Of a DNA stretch of 64,000 bases, positions 52,844-62,624 are shown piece by piece. The first letter of the stretch is position 1; every line of letters begins with the position of its first letter. Origin of the DNA: Jeotgalibacillus sp. S-D1 (GTDB taxonomy: Bacteria > Bacillota > Bacilli > Bacillales > Jeotgalibacillaceae); NCBI RefSeq assembly GCF_004358665.1, contig NZ_SMZR01000001.1, positions 434,001 through 498,000 on the forward strand, written 5' to 3'. Under the pieces are notes generated by a model. It saw only the letters and a program-made list of their open reading frames with translations, did not search any database and was not told where the DNA came from. The translations under genes were made by a program, and so were the position numbers.

Positions 52844-54311
52844 AAAAGATCAGCCGCTCATTTTTGAATTATCGAAAAAAGGCCGGACGGGATACAGTTT
52901 AACTTCACTGGACGTTCCGGAAGTAGATCTTGCTTTGCTGGCTCCTGAAGGTTTTATCCGAAAGGACGCACCAGAATTGCCGGAGGTAGCAGAACTGGAT
53001 ATTATGCGCCATTACACCGCGCTGTCGAAACGCAACCATGGTGTCGATTCAGGATTTTATCCGCTTGGCTCCTGTACGATGAAATATAATCCAAAAGTAA
53101 ATGAAGCCGTTGCCAGATATGCAGGCTTTGCCCATATTCACCCATTGCAGGAAGCCTCGTCTGTTCAGGGTGCAATGGAATTAATGTATGATCTTCAAGA
53201 GCATTTGATTGAAATTACCGGAATGGATGAAGTGACGCTTCAGCCAGCTGCCGGTGCTCACGGGGAATGGACCGGCCTGATGATGATTCGCGCTTACCAC
53301 GAGGCAAAAGGGGACTTTAACCGGACAAAAGTAATAGTTCCTGACTCGGCGCATGGAACCAACCCTGCATCTGCAACGGTAGCAGGCTTTGAAACGATTA
53401 CTGTTAAATCGAATGAGGCTGGCCTTGTTGACCTTGACGATTTAAAACGTGTTGTTGGAGAAGATACAGCTGCCCTAATGCTGACAAATCCAAATACGCT
53501 TGGTCTTTTTGAGGAGAATATACTTGAAATGGCTGCCATTATTCATGAAGCAGGCGGCAAACTTTATTATGACGGAGCGAATCTGAATGCAGTTCTGTCA
53601 AAAGCTCGTCCGGGAGATATGGGCTTTGATGTGGTGCACCTAAACTTGCATAAAACTTTTACCGGCCCTCATGGAGGAGGCGGTCCAGGTTCTGGCCCTG
53701 TTGGCGTTAAAAAGGATCTTATCCCGTTCCTGCCTAAACCGATTTTGGTAAAAAACGGAGAACAATATGAGTTTGATTATAACCGTCCTGACTCAATTGG
53801 CCGCGTAAAACCGTTTTATGGAAACTTCGGTATTAACGTACGTGCCTACACTTATATTCGTACGATGGGACCAGATGGTCTGAAAGCGGTAAGTGAGTAT
53901 GCAGTTCTTAATGCCAATTACATGATGAGAAGATTAGCTCCTCATTTTGATCTGCCGTTTGACCGCCACTGTAAGCATGAATTTGTTCTTAGTGGAAAGC
54001 GTCAAAAGAAACTTGGAGTCAGAACACTGGATATAGCGAAGCGTCTTCTGGATTTTGGCTATCATCCTCCAACCATTTATTTTCCGTTAAATGTGGAAGA
54101 ATGCATGATGATCGAACCTACAGAAACGGAATCAAAAGAAACGCTGGACTCCTTCATTGATGCGATGATTCAAATTGCCAAAGAAGTTGAAGATACACCG
54201 GAAGTAGTGCAGGAAGCACCTCATACGACGATTATCGGGCGGTTAGATGAAACAAAAGCAGCGAGACAACCCGTTCTCCGTTATATGAAAAAAGAAGCTG
54301 TAAAAATATAA
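52836..54311 (+). CDS. gcvPB: glycine dehydrogenase (decarboxylating) subunit 2
   Basis: PLP-carrying half of the P protein that decarboxylates glycine. 491 residues from ATG 52836, chosen over GTG 52830 because of its 10-base distance to AGGAG. The PLP Lys is in [16 protein letters not shown]. Overlaps gcvPA by eight bases; followed by a strong terminator. Confidence 0.96.
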   Translation: MHKKDQPLIFELSKKGRTGYSLTSLDVPEVDLALLAPEGFIRKDAPELPEVAELDIMRHYTALSKRNHGVDSGFYPLGSCTMKYNPKVNEAVARYAGFAHIHPLQEASSVQGAMELMYDLQEHLIEITGMDEVTLQPAAGAHGEWTGLMMIRAYHEAKGDFNRTKVIVPDSAHGTNPASATVAGFETITVKSNEAGLVDLDDLKRVVGEDTAALMLTNPNTLGLFEENILEMAAIIHEAGGKLYYDGANLNAVLSKARPGDMGFDVVHLNLHKTFTGPHGGGGPGSGPVGVKKDLIPFLPKPILVKNGEQYEFDYNRPDSIGRVKPFYGNFGINVRAYTYIRTMGPDGLKAVSEYAVLNANYMMRRLAPHFDLPFDRHCKHEFVLSGKRQKKLGVRTLDIAKRLLDFGYHPPTIYFPLNVEECMMIEPTETESKETLDSFIDAMIQIAKEVEDTPEVVQEAPHTTIIGRLDETKAARQPVLRYMKKEAVKI

Positions 54312-54319
54312 TAGAAAAA

Positions 54320-54351
54320 GATCCAAAGCTGTCAGCTTTGGATCTTTTTTT
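54320..54351 (+). terminator. terminator of the gcv operon
   Basis: A perfect 11-bp stem GATCCAAAGCT/AGCTTTGGATC with a three-base loop and T7. Confidence 0.95.
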
Positions 54352-54398
54352 ATGGTTTGCAGTTGTCCAGTACTGGCTGGGTGTCTGTTTTTGGAGTG

Positions 54399-54608
54399 TA
54401 AGACACGGCAGTCAAGTAGATAAAAACCATCCACTCGCCCGCCGCGTCTTATGCTTGTCGGGGCTGAACAAGCGCCTTCCGCTTTTAGGTTATCCAGCTG
54501 CAGCAGGCAGCTTCTCGGAGCGTAAGTCACACCGCCATTTAGGCAAAAACCGCCTAATTGGCAGCGCGCCTTACGTCTGTCGAAGCTAAACGCCCGCTTC
54601 CGCATTTA
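54399..54608. repeat. intergenic repeat, copy 1
   Basis: About 210 bp that recurs 246 bp downstream with few differences. It is GC-richer than its surroundings and holds small inverted repeats around AAAAACC (GTGGATAAAAACCATCCAC-like, GGCAAAAACCGCC) and the words TCGGGGCTGAACAAGCGC and TTAGGTTATCCAGCT. This resembles an intergenic element found in many copies in some Bacillaceae genomes. Open frames in it are not genes. Confidence 0.85.
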
Positions 54609-54644
54609 GGTTATCCAGCTCCAGGCGCTAGCCCCTCGAGGTCA

Positions 54645-54854
54645 TAAGACACGGCAGTCAAGTGGATAAAAACCATCCACTCGCCCACCGCGTCTTATGC
54701 TTGTCGGGGCTGAACAAGCGCCTTCCGGTTTTAGGTTATCCAGCTGCAACGGGCAGCTTCTCGGAGCGTATGTCACACCACCATTTAGGCAAAAACCGCC
54801 TAATTGGCAGCGCGCCTTACGTCTGTCGAAGCTAAACGCCCGCTTCCGCATTTA
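54645..54854. repeat. intergenic repeat, copy 2
   Basis: Second copy, same orientation, starting TAAGACACGGCA and ending CGCTTCCGCATTTA. Between the copies lies CCAGGCGCTAGCCCCTCGAG. The unit period is 246 bp. Confidence 0.85.
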
Positions 54855-54858
54855 AGTT

Positions 54859-55239
54859 TTACTTTCTCTTAATTTTCCCTGTCCATTTTTTAAAGCCGCC
54901 TTTAAGCTGGTAAAGGTCTTGGATTCCCTTTTTGTGGAGCATTTGAGCGGCTCTTCCGCTTCTCATGCCGTTTTGGCAGTATAGGTAGACTGGTTTATCG
55001 GAACGAATTTCGCCTATTCTCATTTTCAGCTGGGAAAGAGGGATGTTTCTTGCGCCTAATATGTGACCGCCTTCAAACTCGCGCTGCTCTCTGATATCGA
55101 TTAACTGCGCTTTGCGGTATCCGCTTTTAAATTCTTCCTCCGTTAACGGTCTTAAGATGCGTTTTTGACGAAAATAGGTGTAAGTTGAATATAAAATTAT
55201 GACGACTAACACACCAATTAATATATAAAGTGATTCCAA
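54859..55239 (-). CDS. rhodanese-domain protein, membrane-anchored (YqhL-like)
   Basis: A 126-residue minus-strand protein with one N-terminal membrane segment (about 4-22) and a rhodanese domain whose catalytic Cys is in YCQNGMRSG. It probably handles sulfane sulfur at the inner membrane face. Position matches B. subtilis yqhL. Confidence 0.9.
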   Translation of the reverse strand: MESLYILIGVLVVIILYSTYTYFRQKRILRPLTEEEFKSGYRKAQLIDIREQREFEGGHILGARNIPLSQLKMRIGEIRSDKPVYLYCQNGMRSGRAAQMLHKKGIQDLYQLKGGFKKWTGKIKRK

Positions 55240-55389
55240 AGCCTTGACCCCTTTCTATTTATGACACTAGTTATTATTATAGGCGTCATTTGACAGAAGT
55301 TCAAAGAAAAATTGTTGAATTTGTTCTCTTTGAAAATGTTTGTTCGTCTGTTAGACTAAAATCGACTTTATAAAAAGGATCTGATAGCC

Positions 55390-56226
55390 GTGAATGTGGA
55401 AAAGTGGAGATTTATCGACTCAGGAAATGCGTCACCCAGTTTTAATATGGCGCTGGATGAAGCTTTGCTTGATTGGCACAGTGAAGGGAAGATCCCTCCG
55501 ACAATAAGGTTTTATGGGTGGAACCCGGCAACGCTTTCGATTGGGTACTTTCAAAAAGTACATAAAGAAATTAATTTAGAAGAAGTGAATAAAAATGGTT
55601 TAGGTTTTGTTCGCCGTCCAACAGGGGGGAGAGGCGTTTTACATGAACATGAACTCACCTATAGTGTAATCGTAAGTGAAGATCATCCCAAGATGCCCCC
55701 AACTGTGACGGAAGCGTATCGAGTCATCTCTGAAGGTATTTTAAAGGGGTTTCATCACTTGGGATTAGATGCTTATTTTTCAGTTCCAAAAACAGACGAA
55801 GAAAAAAACGGGCTGAAAAATCCCAGAAGTGCTGTATGCTTTGATGCTCCAAGCTGGTATGAATTAGTAGTGGAAGGAAAGAAAATTGCCGGCAGTGCTC
55901 AAACGAGGCAAAAGGGAGTAATCCTGCAGCATGGATCGATTCTGCTTGATATAGATGAAGAAAAATTGTTTAGTCTGTTTCATTATTCCAGTGAACGTGT
56001 AAAAGAAAGAATGAAAAATGCATTCAAACAAAAGGCTGTCGCCATTAATGCAATGGTTGAGCAGCCTATTTCCATCGAACAGGCGAAAACATCTTTTTTT
56101 CATGGTTTTGAAGAAGGTTTGTCAATTAAATTGGAGCCATATGAACTGACAAAAAAAGAACTTGAGTATGTTGAAGCCATTATGAAAAACAGATACAGTA
56201 ATGAAGAATGGAATTTTAAAAGATAA
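55390..56226 (+). CDS. lipM: octanoyltransferase LipM
   Basis: Transfers octanoate from acyl carrier protein to GcvH in lipoate synthesis, so it works with the gcv operon nearby. The 278 residues have the LplA/LipB fold with [11 protein letters not shown], and the catalytic Cys in [20 protein letters not shown] supplies the conserved Lys. Starts at GTG after AAAAGGAT. Confidence 0.94.
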   Translation: MNVEKWRFIDSGNASPSFNMALDEALLDWHSEGKIPPTIRFYGWNPATLSIGYFQKVHKEINLEEVNKNGLGFVRRPTGGRGVLHEHELTYSVIVSEDHPKMPPTVTEAYRVISEGILKGFHHLGLDAYFSVPKTDEEKNGLKNPRSAVCFDAPSWYELVVEGKKIAGSAQTRQKGVILQHGSILLDIDEEKLFSLFHYSSERVKERMKNAFKQKAVAINAMVEQPISIEQAKTSFFHGFEEGLSIKLEPYELTKKELEYVEAIMKNRYSNEEWNFKR

Positions 56227-56269
56227 TTTTTATTCGTTATGCTTTTTAAACAGTACTACTTATGATAAA

Positions 56270-56300
56270 AAAGCGAGCACATCTGCTCGTTTTTTTCCTT
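56270..56300 (+). terminator. terminator after lipM
   Basis: GCGAGCA/TGCTCGT stem with a four-base loop and T7. Confidence 0.9.
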
Positions 56301-56478
56301 TTTTATTAGAAATCATTAAAAAATGACGCTCATTGTATATATTGATTTTGTCGATAATTGCAAATCGTATATTCATTCAAATCAGCTCAAAAAAGTAATT
56401 CCATCTATTAAATTCTCCGTTTTTTAACTTAATTCTGCTGTTTTTGAATTTGACACTATTTTATTATTGACTGAAAAA

Positions 56479-56525
56479 TCTATATATAGTATGACTTGAT
56501 AATTTTAAAGCACTATATATTGTGT
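56479..56525 (+). promoter_or_regulatory. two NrdR-box-like sites upstream of nrdJ
   Basis: CTATATATAGTAT (from 56480) and CACTATATATTGTGT (56511-56525) both fit the NrdR consensus built on CwATATATwG. They are 33 bases apart, about three helical turns, as in known NrdR operators. The rest of the gap 56301-56582 is AT-rich with no gene. Confidence 0.72.
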
Positions 56526-56582
56526 TTTTCGAAAAAAAGGAGTAAACTACAGACATAATATTAATTGGAAGGGGATACGGCA

Positions 56583-59126
56583 ATGACCTCAATCTCTGCT
56601 CAGCAACAAACTTTAAATATAGATCAATTAAATAAAGATATTGCAAAATTCGACCCTGTTCACCCAATTACGGGTGATATGAATCAAACACATAAAGGGG
56701 TATCAAGACTTGTCATGCTCGACCGGTATGCTTTCAAAGATACTGAAAAGAAAACATTGCGCACAGGCGATTTTGTTGTGCTTACAATTCGTGAGGATCC
56801 GAAGTTTCCTGCACGTGGTTTGGGATACATACAAAGTATCAACTCCGAGAAAAGAGAAGCAAATGTATTGATTGAAGAGGAATTCAGAAATTCCCTTGAC
56901 ACTCCTAAAGAAATTGAGACTGGAATTGTTAATCGATCACTTGATGTTATTGAAAAGCCTCTTGAAGTTTTCTACGAACAGATTGCTCTGCGAAATGCAA
57001 CCGGTCTGGCATCAGTAGAAAAAACAGAGGAGCAGCGCAGGATATGGACCCAAAAATTTTATGAAGAGCTATCAAGCATGAATTTTGTGCCTGCCGGGCG
57101 AGTCCTGTATGGTGCTGGAGCAAAAACTGATGTTACGTTTTTTAATTGTTATGTAATGCCTTTCGTAAAGGATTCCCGTGAAGGAATTTCAGATCACAGA
57201 AAACAAGTAATGGAAATCATGAGCCGTGGTGGAGGAGTCGGTACAAACGGGTCAACCCTGAGACCCCGCAATACTCTTGCACGGGGTGTGAACGGTAAAT
57301 CATCAGGGTCCGTTTCGTGGCTGGATGACATTGCGAAATTAACACATTTAGTTGAACAGGGCGGTTCAAGACGAGGCGCGCAGATGATTATGCTATCTGA
57401 CTGGCACCCTGACATCATTGAGTTTATTATTTCAAAAATGCAAAACCCGCGTATATTGCGTTTTCTGTTGGAAACAACGGAAGATGAATTTATTAAAAAA
57501 ATCGCTCACGAAAAATTAAAATTCACTCCGCTTACAGAGCAGGAAGCGGGCATGTATCAAAGCATTGTGAATTATAAGGACATTCCTGGTTTTGGTGGGT
57601 TTAACCAGCAGATTATTGACGATGCAAAGGAAAAACTGGCTACTGGTGGTACGTACTCCGTACACAATTCAGAATTTTTAACAGGTGCCAATATCTCGAT
57701 TTGCCTGACTGATGACTTTATGAAAGCAGTAGAAAATGATGAAGAGTACAGCCTTCGTTTTCCGGATGTGGAGTCTTATTCAAAAGAACAAATGGATGCT
57801 TATAATGATCATTGGCATGAAGTAGGCGACGTGCGTGAGTGGCAAAGAAAAGGATTTGCTGTGAGGTCTTACCGCACGATCAAAGCAAAAGAACTGTGGA
57901 ATCTGATTAATATTTGTGCAACTTATTCTGCAGAGCCAGGTATCTTCTTTATTGATAATGCAAATGACATGACGAATGCGAAAGCCTATGGCCAGCAGGT
58001 TGTAGCAACGAATCCTTGCGGTGAGCAGCCATTAGCGCCATATTCTGTGTGTAATCTTGCTGCTGTTAACCTTGCAGAATTTGCTGACAAGGAAAATAAA
58101 ACAGTTCAGTTTGATAAATTAAAGAAAACGGTAGAAATCGGTGTTAGAATGCAGGACAATGTGATCGATGCTACACCATATTTCCTGGATGAGAACCAAA
58201 CGCAGGCATTGGGAGAGCGCCGGGTAGGTCTTGGAGTAATGGGTCTTGCGGATCTGTTGATCTATTGTGAAAAAGAATATGGATCGGCAGAAGGAAACCA
58301 GCTTGTAGATGAAATTTTTGAAACGATTGCCACTACGGCTTATCGCACTTCAATTGAATTAGCAAAAGAACGCGGTGTTTTTCCGTTTCTCGAAGGTGCA
58401 TCCCAAAAAGAAACGGCAGAACTTCGCAAAGCCTTTACAGAAACTGGATTTATGAAAAAAATGCCTGAGGATATTAGAGAGGGAATATTGGCTCACGGAA
58501 TCCGAAACTCTCATTTATTGACAGTTGCACCAACCGGCAGTACTGGAACGATGGTAGGGGTATCCACTGGTCTCGAGCCATACTTCTCTTTCACTTATTA
58601 CCGAAGCGGCCGTTTAGGTAAATTTATTGAAGTGAAAGCTGATATTGTTCGTGAATATTTAGAGCGCAACCCGGGCTCAAAAGAAGATCAGCTGCCGGAA
58701 TTCTTTGTGACGGCAATGGAACTGGCACCAGAAGCCCATGCTGATACACAATGCGTTATCCAGCGCTGGATCGACAGTTCTATTTCAAAAACGGTAAATG
58801 CACCAAAAGGTTATGCGGTTGAACAAGTTGAAAGTGTATATGAGCGTCTTTATAAAGGCGGAGCTAAAGGCGGAACGGTGTATGTGGATGGCAGCCGTGA
58901 CTCACAGGTTCTCACTTTAAAAGCAGAAGAAAACACAATGGACACAAAAGGATCAAAACAAACTGTTGTACTGGTTGATACCATTCAGGATTTGCGTTCT
59001 ACAAATGTGACGATTGGTTCGGAACTTGGCAATACCTGCCCTGTCTGCCGCAAGGGAACAGTTAAAGAAATAGGCGGATGCAACACTTGTACAAACTGTA
59101 ATGCACAGCTCAAGTGCGGCTTGTAA
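56583..59126 (+). CDS. nrdJ: class II (B12-dependent) ribonucleoside-diphosphate reductase
   Basis: Reduces ribonucleotides using adenosylcobalamin. ATG 56583, eight bases after GGAAGGGG, gives 847 residues. FNCYVMPFVKDS, NPCGEQPLAPYSVCNLAAVNL, the PTGSTGTM barrel segment and the C-terminal CPVC...CNTCTNC redox cysteines are present. B. subtilis has mntR in this slot and only class I reductase. No cobalamin riboswitch was seen; NrdR control is likely from the two upstream boxes. Confidence 0.96.
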   Translation: MTSISAQQQTLNIDQLNKDIAKFDPVHPITGDMNQTHKGVSRLVMLDRYAFKDTEKKTLRTGDFVVLTIREDPKFPARGLGYIQSINSEKREANVLIEEEFRNSLDTPKEIETGIVNRSLDVIEKPLEVFYEQIALRNATGLASVEKTEEQRRIWTQKFYEELSSMNFVPAGRVLYGAGAKTDVTFFNCYVMPFVKDSREGISDHRKQVMEIMSRGGGVGTNGSTLRPRNTLARGVNGKSSGSVSWLDDIAKLTHLVEQGGSRRGAQMIMLSDWHPDIIEFIISKMQNPRILRFLLETTEDEFIKKIAHEKLKFTPLTEQEAGMYQSIVNYKDIPGFGGFNQQIIDDAKEKLATGGTYSVHNSEFLTGANISICLTDDFMKAVENDEEYSLRFPDVESYSKEQMDAYNDHWHEVGDVREWQRKGFAVRSYRTIKAKELWNLINICATYSAEPGIFFIDNANDMTNAKAYGQQVVATNPCGEQPLAPYSVCNLAAVNLAEFADKENKTVQFDKLKKTVEIGVRMQDNVIDATPYFLDENQTQALGERRVGLGVMGLADLLIYCEKEYGSAEGNQLVDEIFETIATTAYRTSIELAKERGVFPFLEGASQKETAELRKAFTETGFMKKMPEDIREGILAHGIRNSHLLTVAPTGSTGTMVGVSTGLEPYFSFTYYRSGRLGKFIEVKADIVREYLERNPGSKEDQLPEFFVTAMELAPEAHADTQCVIQRWIDSSISKTVNAPKGYAVEQVESVYERLYKGGAKGGTVYVDGSRDSQVLTLKAEENTMDTKGSKQTVVLVDTIQDLRSTNVTIGSELGNTCPVCRKGTVKEIGGCNTCTNCNAQLKCGL

Positions 59127-59145
59127 ACAGATAAAATTATTTCAT

Positions 59146-59182
59146 CATGCAAGAAGTCCAAGCGGCTTCTTGCATTTTTTCA
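59146..59182 (+). terminator. terminator after nrdJ
   Basis: ATGCAAGAAG/CTTCTTGCAT stem with a nine-base loop and T6. Confidence 0.9.
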
Positions 59183-59227
59183 TTCTTTATTAAACCTTTC
59201 ATATACATGGGTAATGGAGGTGTAAAG

Positions 59228-60115
59228 ATGATTATCGATCTCGTTTTCTCTGGCGGTGGTGTAAAAGCGATTGCATTTATAGGGGTGGTAGAAGCGCTGG
59301 AAGAGAGGGGGATAAAAGTCAGACGAGTTGCTGGAACAAGCGCTGGTGCAATTGTTGGCGCTCTCGTAGCTGCGGGATATACCTCAACAGAAATCAAATC
59401 AATGCTTCCCACTTTGTCTCATCTGTTCTTTAAAGAAAATAACCAGAAAAGCTGGGTCCCATCCTGGCTGCGGTGGCTTCGCTTATATTGGAAAAAAGGC
59501 TTGTATACCGGAGATGGCCTGCTGGACTGGTTAGAGCAGAAGTTAAAAGACAAAGGAATACGAAGGTTTTGTGATTTACCGTATGGCTCCTTTAAAATGG
59601 TGGCTTCCGATTTAACCGCCGGGAAAATGATTGTACTGCCGGACGACGCTATTAATTATGACCGGGATCCCCAGTTAATGAATGTAGCAAAAGCAGTGAG
59701 GATGAGTGCGTCGCTGCCATTTTTTTATGAACCGGTTCGGTTAATGAAAGGTAAACAAGTTCACTTGATTGTAGACGGAGGGGTACTTAGTAATTTTCCA
59801 ATCTGGCTGCTCGAAGAAAAAGGCGCTGATAACACGATACCGATCATTGGCTTTCAACTTCAAACGGAAGATAAAAAGCAAGTCCATCACAAAATCAACA
59901 ATGTAATTGAATTGTACTCCGCCCTTTTTATTACGATGAAGGAAGCGCATGATGCAAGGCATTTGGAGAAGATAGGAAAAAGGAATGTGCTGATCATTCC
60001 AGTTCCATCGATTTCTCTTACAAATGCCTATATGTCGGCAAACGAAATGCACGCCCTCATTGAAACAGGGCGTGCATGTACATTAGCTTATTTGGATGAG
60101 CAGATACTACAGTGA
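59228..60115 (+). CDS. patatin-like phospholipase (YqhO-like)
   Basis: A 295-residue acyl hydrolase of the patatin family. ATG 59228 follows GGAGGTG; longer frames lack a ribosome binding site. FSGGGVKAIAF gives the oxyanion glycines, GTSAG the nucleophile Ser, and DGGVLSNFP the catalytic Asp. Position is that of yqhO. Overlaps the convergent yqhP by nine bases. Confidence 0.92.
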   Translation: MIIDLVFSGGGVKAIAFIGVVEALEERGIKVRRVAGTSAGAIVGALVAAGYTSTEIKSMLPTLSHLFFKENNQKSWVPSWLRWLRLYWKKGLYTGDGLLDWLEQKLKDKGIRRFCDLPYGSFKMVASDLTAGKMIVLPDDAINYDRDPQLMNVAKAVRMSASLPFFYEPVRLMKGKQVHLIVDGGVLSNFPIWLLEEKGADNTIPIIGFQLQTEDKKQVHHKINNVIELYSALFITMKEAHDARHLEKIGKRNVLIIPVPSISLTNAYMSANEMHALIETGRACTLAYLDEQILQ

Positions 60116-60490
60116 CATCCGCTTCTTTTTCTTGCCTTTTTTTCCTTCTATCACAGTCAGCTTCGGTGCATCGCTGCGTTGAGCTGATGATTTTTTGATT
60201 GACACAGTTTTTTTAGCAGGCTGTTTACCGGCCTTTTTAACTTTAGAAGCGGATACGGGATTCCCGTAACGCTTTTTTGATTGTCTTACAGCTTTTTTAA
60301 AGGCTTGTTGATCTCGACGGTTTGGCTTGCGGCTAGCCCACAGTCGGTACAAAACGTATATCACACCAATAATCGCAGCATAGGTGAGAATCCTGATAAA
60401 GAAGCTGCCAGGATCATTCATCAGCATGTAAAAGAGACCAACTACAGCTAATCCAATAACAATATAAAATACGGTCAACTTCGCGTTCAT
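60107..60490 (-). CDS. YqhP family membrane protein
   Basis: Two N-terminal membrane segments (about 6-23 and 31-48) followed by a strongly basic tail rich in Lys and Ser. The reading frame opens at 60499 with MASMNAKL; ATG 60490 (MNAKLTVF) is the better start because GGAGGTGGC lies upstream. SA1362-type family without known function. Confidence 0.85.
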   Translation of the reverse strand: MNAKLTVFYIVIGLAVVGLFYMLMNDPGSFFIRILTYAAIIGVIYVLYRLWASRKPNRRDQQAFKKAVRQSKKRYGNPVSASKVKKAGKQPAKKTVSIKKSSAQRSDAPKLTVIEGKKGKKKKRMSL

Positions 60491-60529
60491 ACTAGCCACC
60501 TCCCGAAAACAATCCCATTACTGTTTAGT

Positions 60530-61489
60530 TTAGACAAGTGCCGATTTTTTTAAACCTGATTCTGACTCTTTTTCCAATTCCATCATTCGATTAAATGAAG
60601 CAATAGCCACTTCCACCTGATCATCCTGCGGTTCTTTTGTCGTTAACAGCTGAAGCCATAACCCGGGGTATCCAAGATAACGCAGGACGGGAACAGAACG
60701 AACCTTGTTAGTTAGTTGCAGCACTTCAAAGGATATGCCAAGAACAACTGGAATTAATACAATTCGATTTAAAATTCTTTCAACTAAATCTGCCGTAGGA
60801 AATAAAAAATACACAAACATACCTACTATTACTGTGAAGAGAATAAAACTTGAACCGCACCGATAATGCAGTCTGGATTGAGACTGTACATTTTCAACGG
60901 TTAATGGCAAGCCGTTTTCAAATGCGTTAATCACTTTATGTTCGGCACCATGGTATTGAAAGACTCGTTTTATAAGTGGAGTCAGGGAAATAAAATAAAT
61001 ATATACCAATAAGAGGATAACTTTAAATAGGCTTTCCAATAAGATCTGCTCTATACGTTCGGGAAAAATAAAAGTAAGAGAAGCTGCGAGAAAGACGGGA
61101 ATCAACGTAAAGACAAATTTTCCAAACAGAAAAGATAAAACGCCAATTGCTGCGATTCCAAAAATCATTTCAAGCTTAGAAGCTTTTTGTTCCTGCTGAA
61201 CTTTCTCATCATCTTCAGGAAGTACATCATAGCGTTCGCTGGAGAAATTGAGGTGTTGAGTACCGTTAGCGCTGGACTCGATCAGTGCGATGATGCCTCT
61301 CAAAAAAGGTATCTTTTTCATTTTCTGAAAGGAGGAACGAGTTTTTCTTGGTAAATGAAAGTAGTCAATGGATTGATCTTTTCTTCGAATCGCTGTTACA
61401 GTGTGATGACGTCCGCCAAACATAACGCCTTCCATTACAGCCTGACCGCCATATGCTGGCTTTTTGGGTTCACTCATGTTGTACACCAA
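60530..61489 (-). CDS. DUF1385 membrane protein YqhQ
   Basis: A 319-residue protein with about four membrane segments. AYGGQAVMEGVMFGGRHH at the start, YHGAEHKVINAFE in the middle and LRYLGYPGLWLQLLTTKEPQDDQVEVA at the end (key parts) are DUF1385 signatures. Function unknown; position is that of yqhQ. Confidence 0.92.
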   Translation of the reverse strand: MVYNMSEPKKPAYGGQAVMEGVMFGGRHHTVTAIRRKDQSIDYFHLPRKTRSSFQKMKKIPFLRGIIALIESSANGTQHLNFSSERYDVLPEDDEKVQQEQKASKLEMIFGIAAIGVLSFLFGKFVFTLIPVFLAASLTFIFPERIEQILLESLFKVILLLVYIYFISLTPLIKRVFQYHGAEHKVINAFENGLPLTVENVQSQSRLHYRCGSSFILFTVIVGMFVYFLFPTADLVERILNRIVLIPVVLGISFEVLQLTNKVRSVPVLRYLGYPGLWLQLLTTKEPQDDQVEVAIASFNRMMELEKESESGLKKSALV

Positions 61490-61637
61490 CCTATTGTATG
61501 CATTCCTTTTGATGAAAGGTATCTTTAGTTTACTAAAAAAGTTTGATTTCTACTAGCTGTTAGCAGCATTTCTTACAATAACCGAATATATCGGGTCACT
61601 CTGTGGACATACTGATAAGAAAAAAGGGTGATTTAAG

Positions 61638-62105
61638 ATGTCAAATGTAGAACTGCCAACGATTAAGCGCACACCATTATCTATTGCTGCAGGCCTAGCC
61701 GGGGGCTTGTTTTTCTGCCTTTTTTATGAAGGGTTTCAGTTTTTTCATTTTATTGATAAAAAAGTACTGATGCCTTCATGGTCATTTCTTGCACCATCGT
61801 GGCGTGAAGGCTTTATTCATCATTTTATATGGATTTGTATGATTTGTATTATTTCTATAGTATGGGCATTATTATACCAGTTGCTGGTTAAATGGTCAGA
61901 TTCAATGTGGCCGGGTATAATCATTAATTTGCTGCTGTTTGCGGTCATTTTTGGGTTGTTTGGCTGGGTATTCGATATAGGGCCAAAAGTAACGGAACTC
62001 AAGCATCATGCAATTATTTCCATCGCTTGTTTATTTATACTGCACGGTGCTTTTGTAGGATATTCAATTTCCTATGATGAACCATATGATTCTAAGGATC
62101 AGTAG
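61638..62105 (+). CDS. YqhR family membrane protein
   Basis: A 155-residue protein with four membrane segments, opposite to yqhQ as in B. subtilis. YEGFQFFHF and PSWRE-G-IHHF follow the family. No function known. Confidence 0.88.
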   Translation: MSNVELPTIKRTPLSIAAGLAGGLFFCLFYEGFQFFHFIDKKVLMPSWSFLAPSWREGFIHHFIWICMICIISIVWALLYQLLVKWSDSMWPGIIINLLLFAVIFGLFGWVFDIGPKVTELKHHAIISIACLFILHGAFVGYSISYDEPYDSKDQ

Positions 62106-62168
62106 TGGGAGATTTTTTATCATTGTGATACACTGAATGAGATGACATGATGATAAAGGGTGGCGTTA

Positions 62169-62624
62169 ATGACGACTTTTCTGCTGTTAAATGGCCCAAA
62201 TCTTAACCGGCTGGGTCTTCGTGAACCTGAAATTTATGGAAATGTGACACTTGAGCAAATTGAAAACAGAATGGCCACATTAGGTCAAAAGATGGGTGTT
62301 GAAGTAATAGCAAAACAATCCAATCATGAAGGTGAGCTTATTGAAGCCATCCATCTTGCTGCAGACCAGGGGTGGCAGGGGGTTATTTTTAATCCGGCTG
62401 CGTACACACACTCAAGCATCGCTTTGCGGGATGCCATCTCATCTGTAAACGTCCCGGTAATAGAACTACATATATCAAATGTACACGCAAGAGAATCATT
62501 CCGGCATACATCTGTCCTCTCTGCAGTTTCGGCTGGACAGATTGTCGGCTTTGGCGTTTATGGCTATGAGCTTGCATTTTACGCATTAAATGAGATTGTT
62601 AAAGGGGGAAAAGAGAATGAGTAA
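62169..62624 (+). CDS. aroQ: type II 3-dehydroquinate dehydratase
   Basis: Third step of the shikimate pathway. ATG 62169, eight bases after AAAGGG, gives 151 residues. NGPNLNRLG, NPAAYTHSSIALRDA, ELHISNVHARESFRH contain the catalytic Tyr and His and the active-site Arg. The gene overlaps pepQ by eight bases. Confidence 0.95.
   Translation: MTTFLLLNGPNLNRLGLREPEIYGNVTLEQIENRMATLGQKMGVEVIAKQSNHEGELIEAIHLAADQGWQGVIFNPAAYTHSSIALRDAISSVNVPVIELHISNVHARESFRHTSVLSAVSAGQIVGFGVYGYELAFYALNEIVKGGKENE

Noticed and set aside
54338-54589. Open frames inside the intergenic repeats (both strands)
   Set aside because: They follow the repeat copies, have no ribosome binding site and code for no recognised protein.
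56227-56582. Cobalamin riboswitch for the B12-dependent reductase
   Set aside because: The leader is AT-rich and short, with no B12 box; the NrdR boxes explain regulation better.
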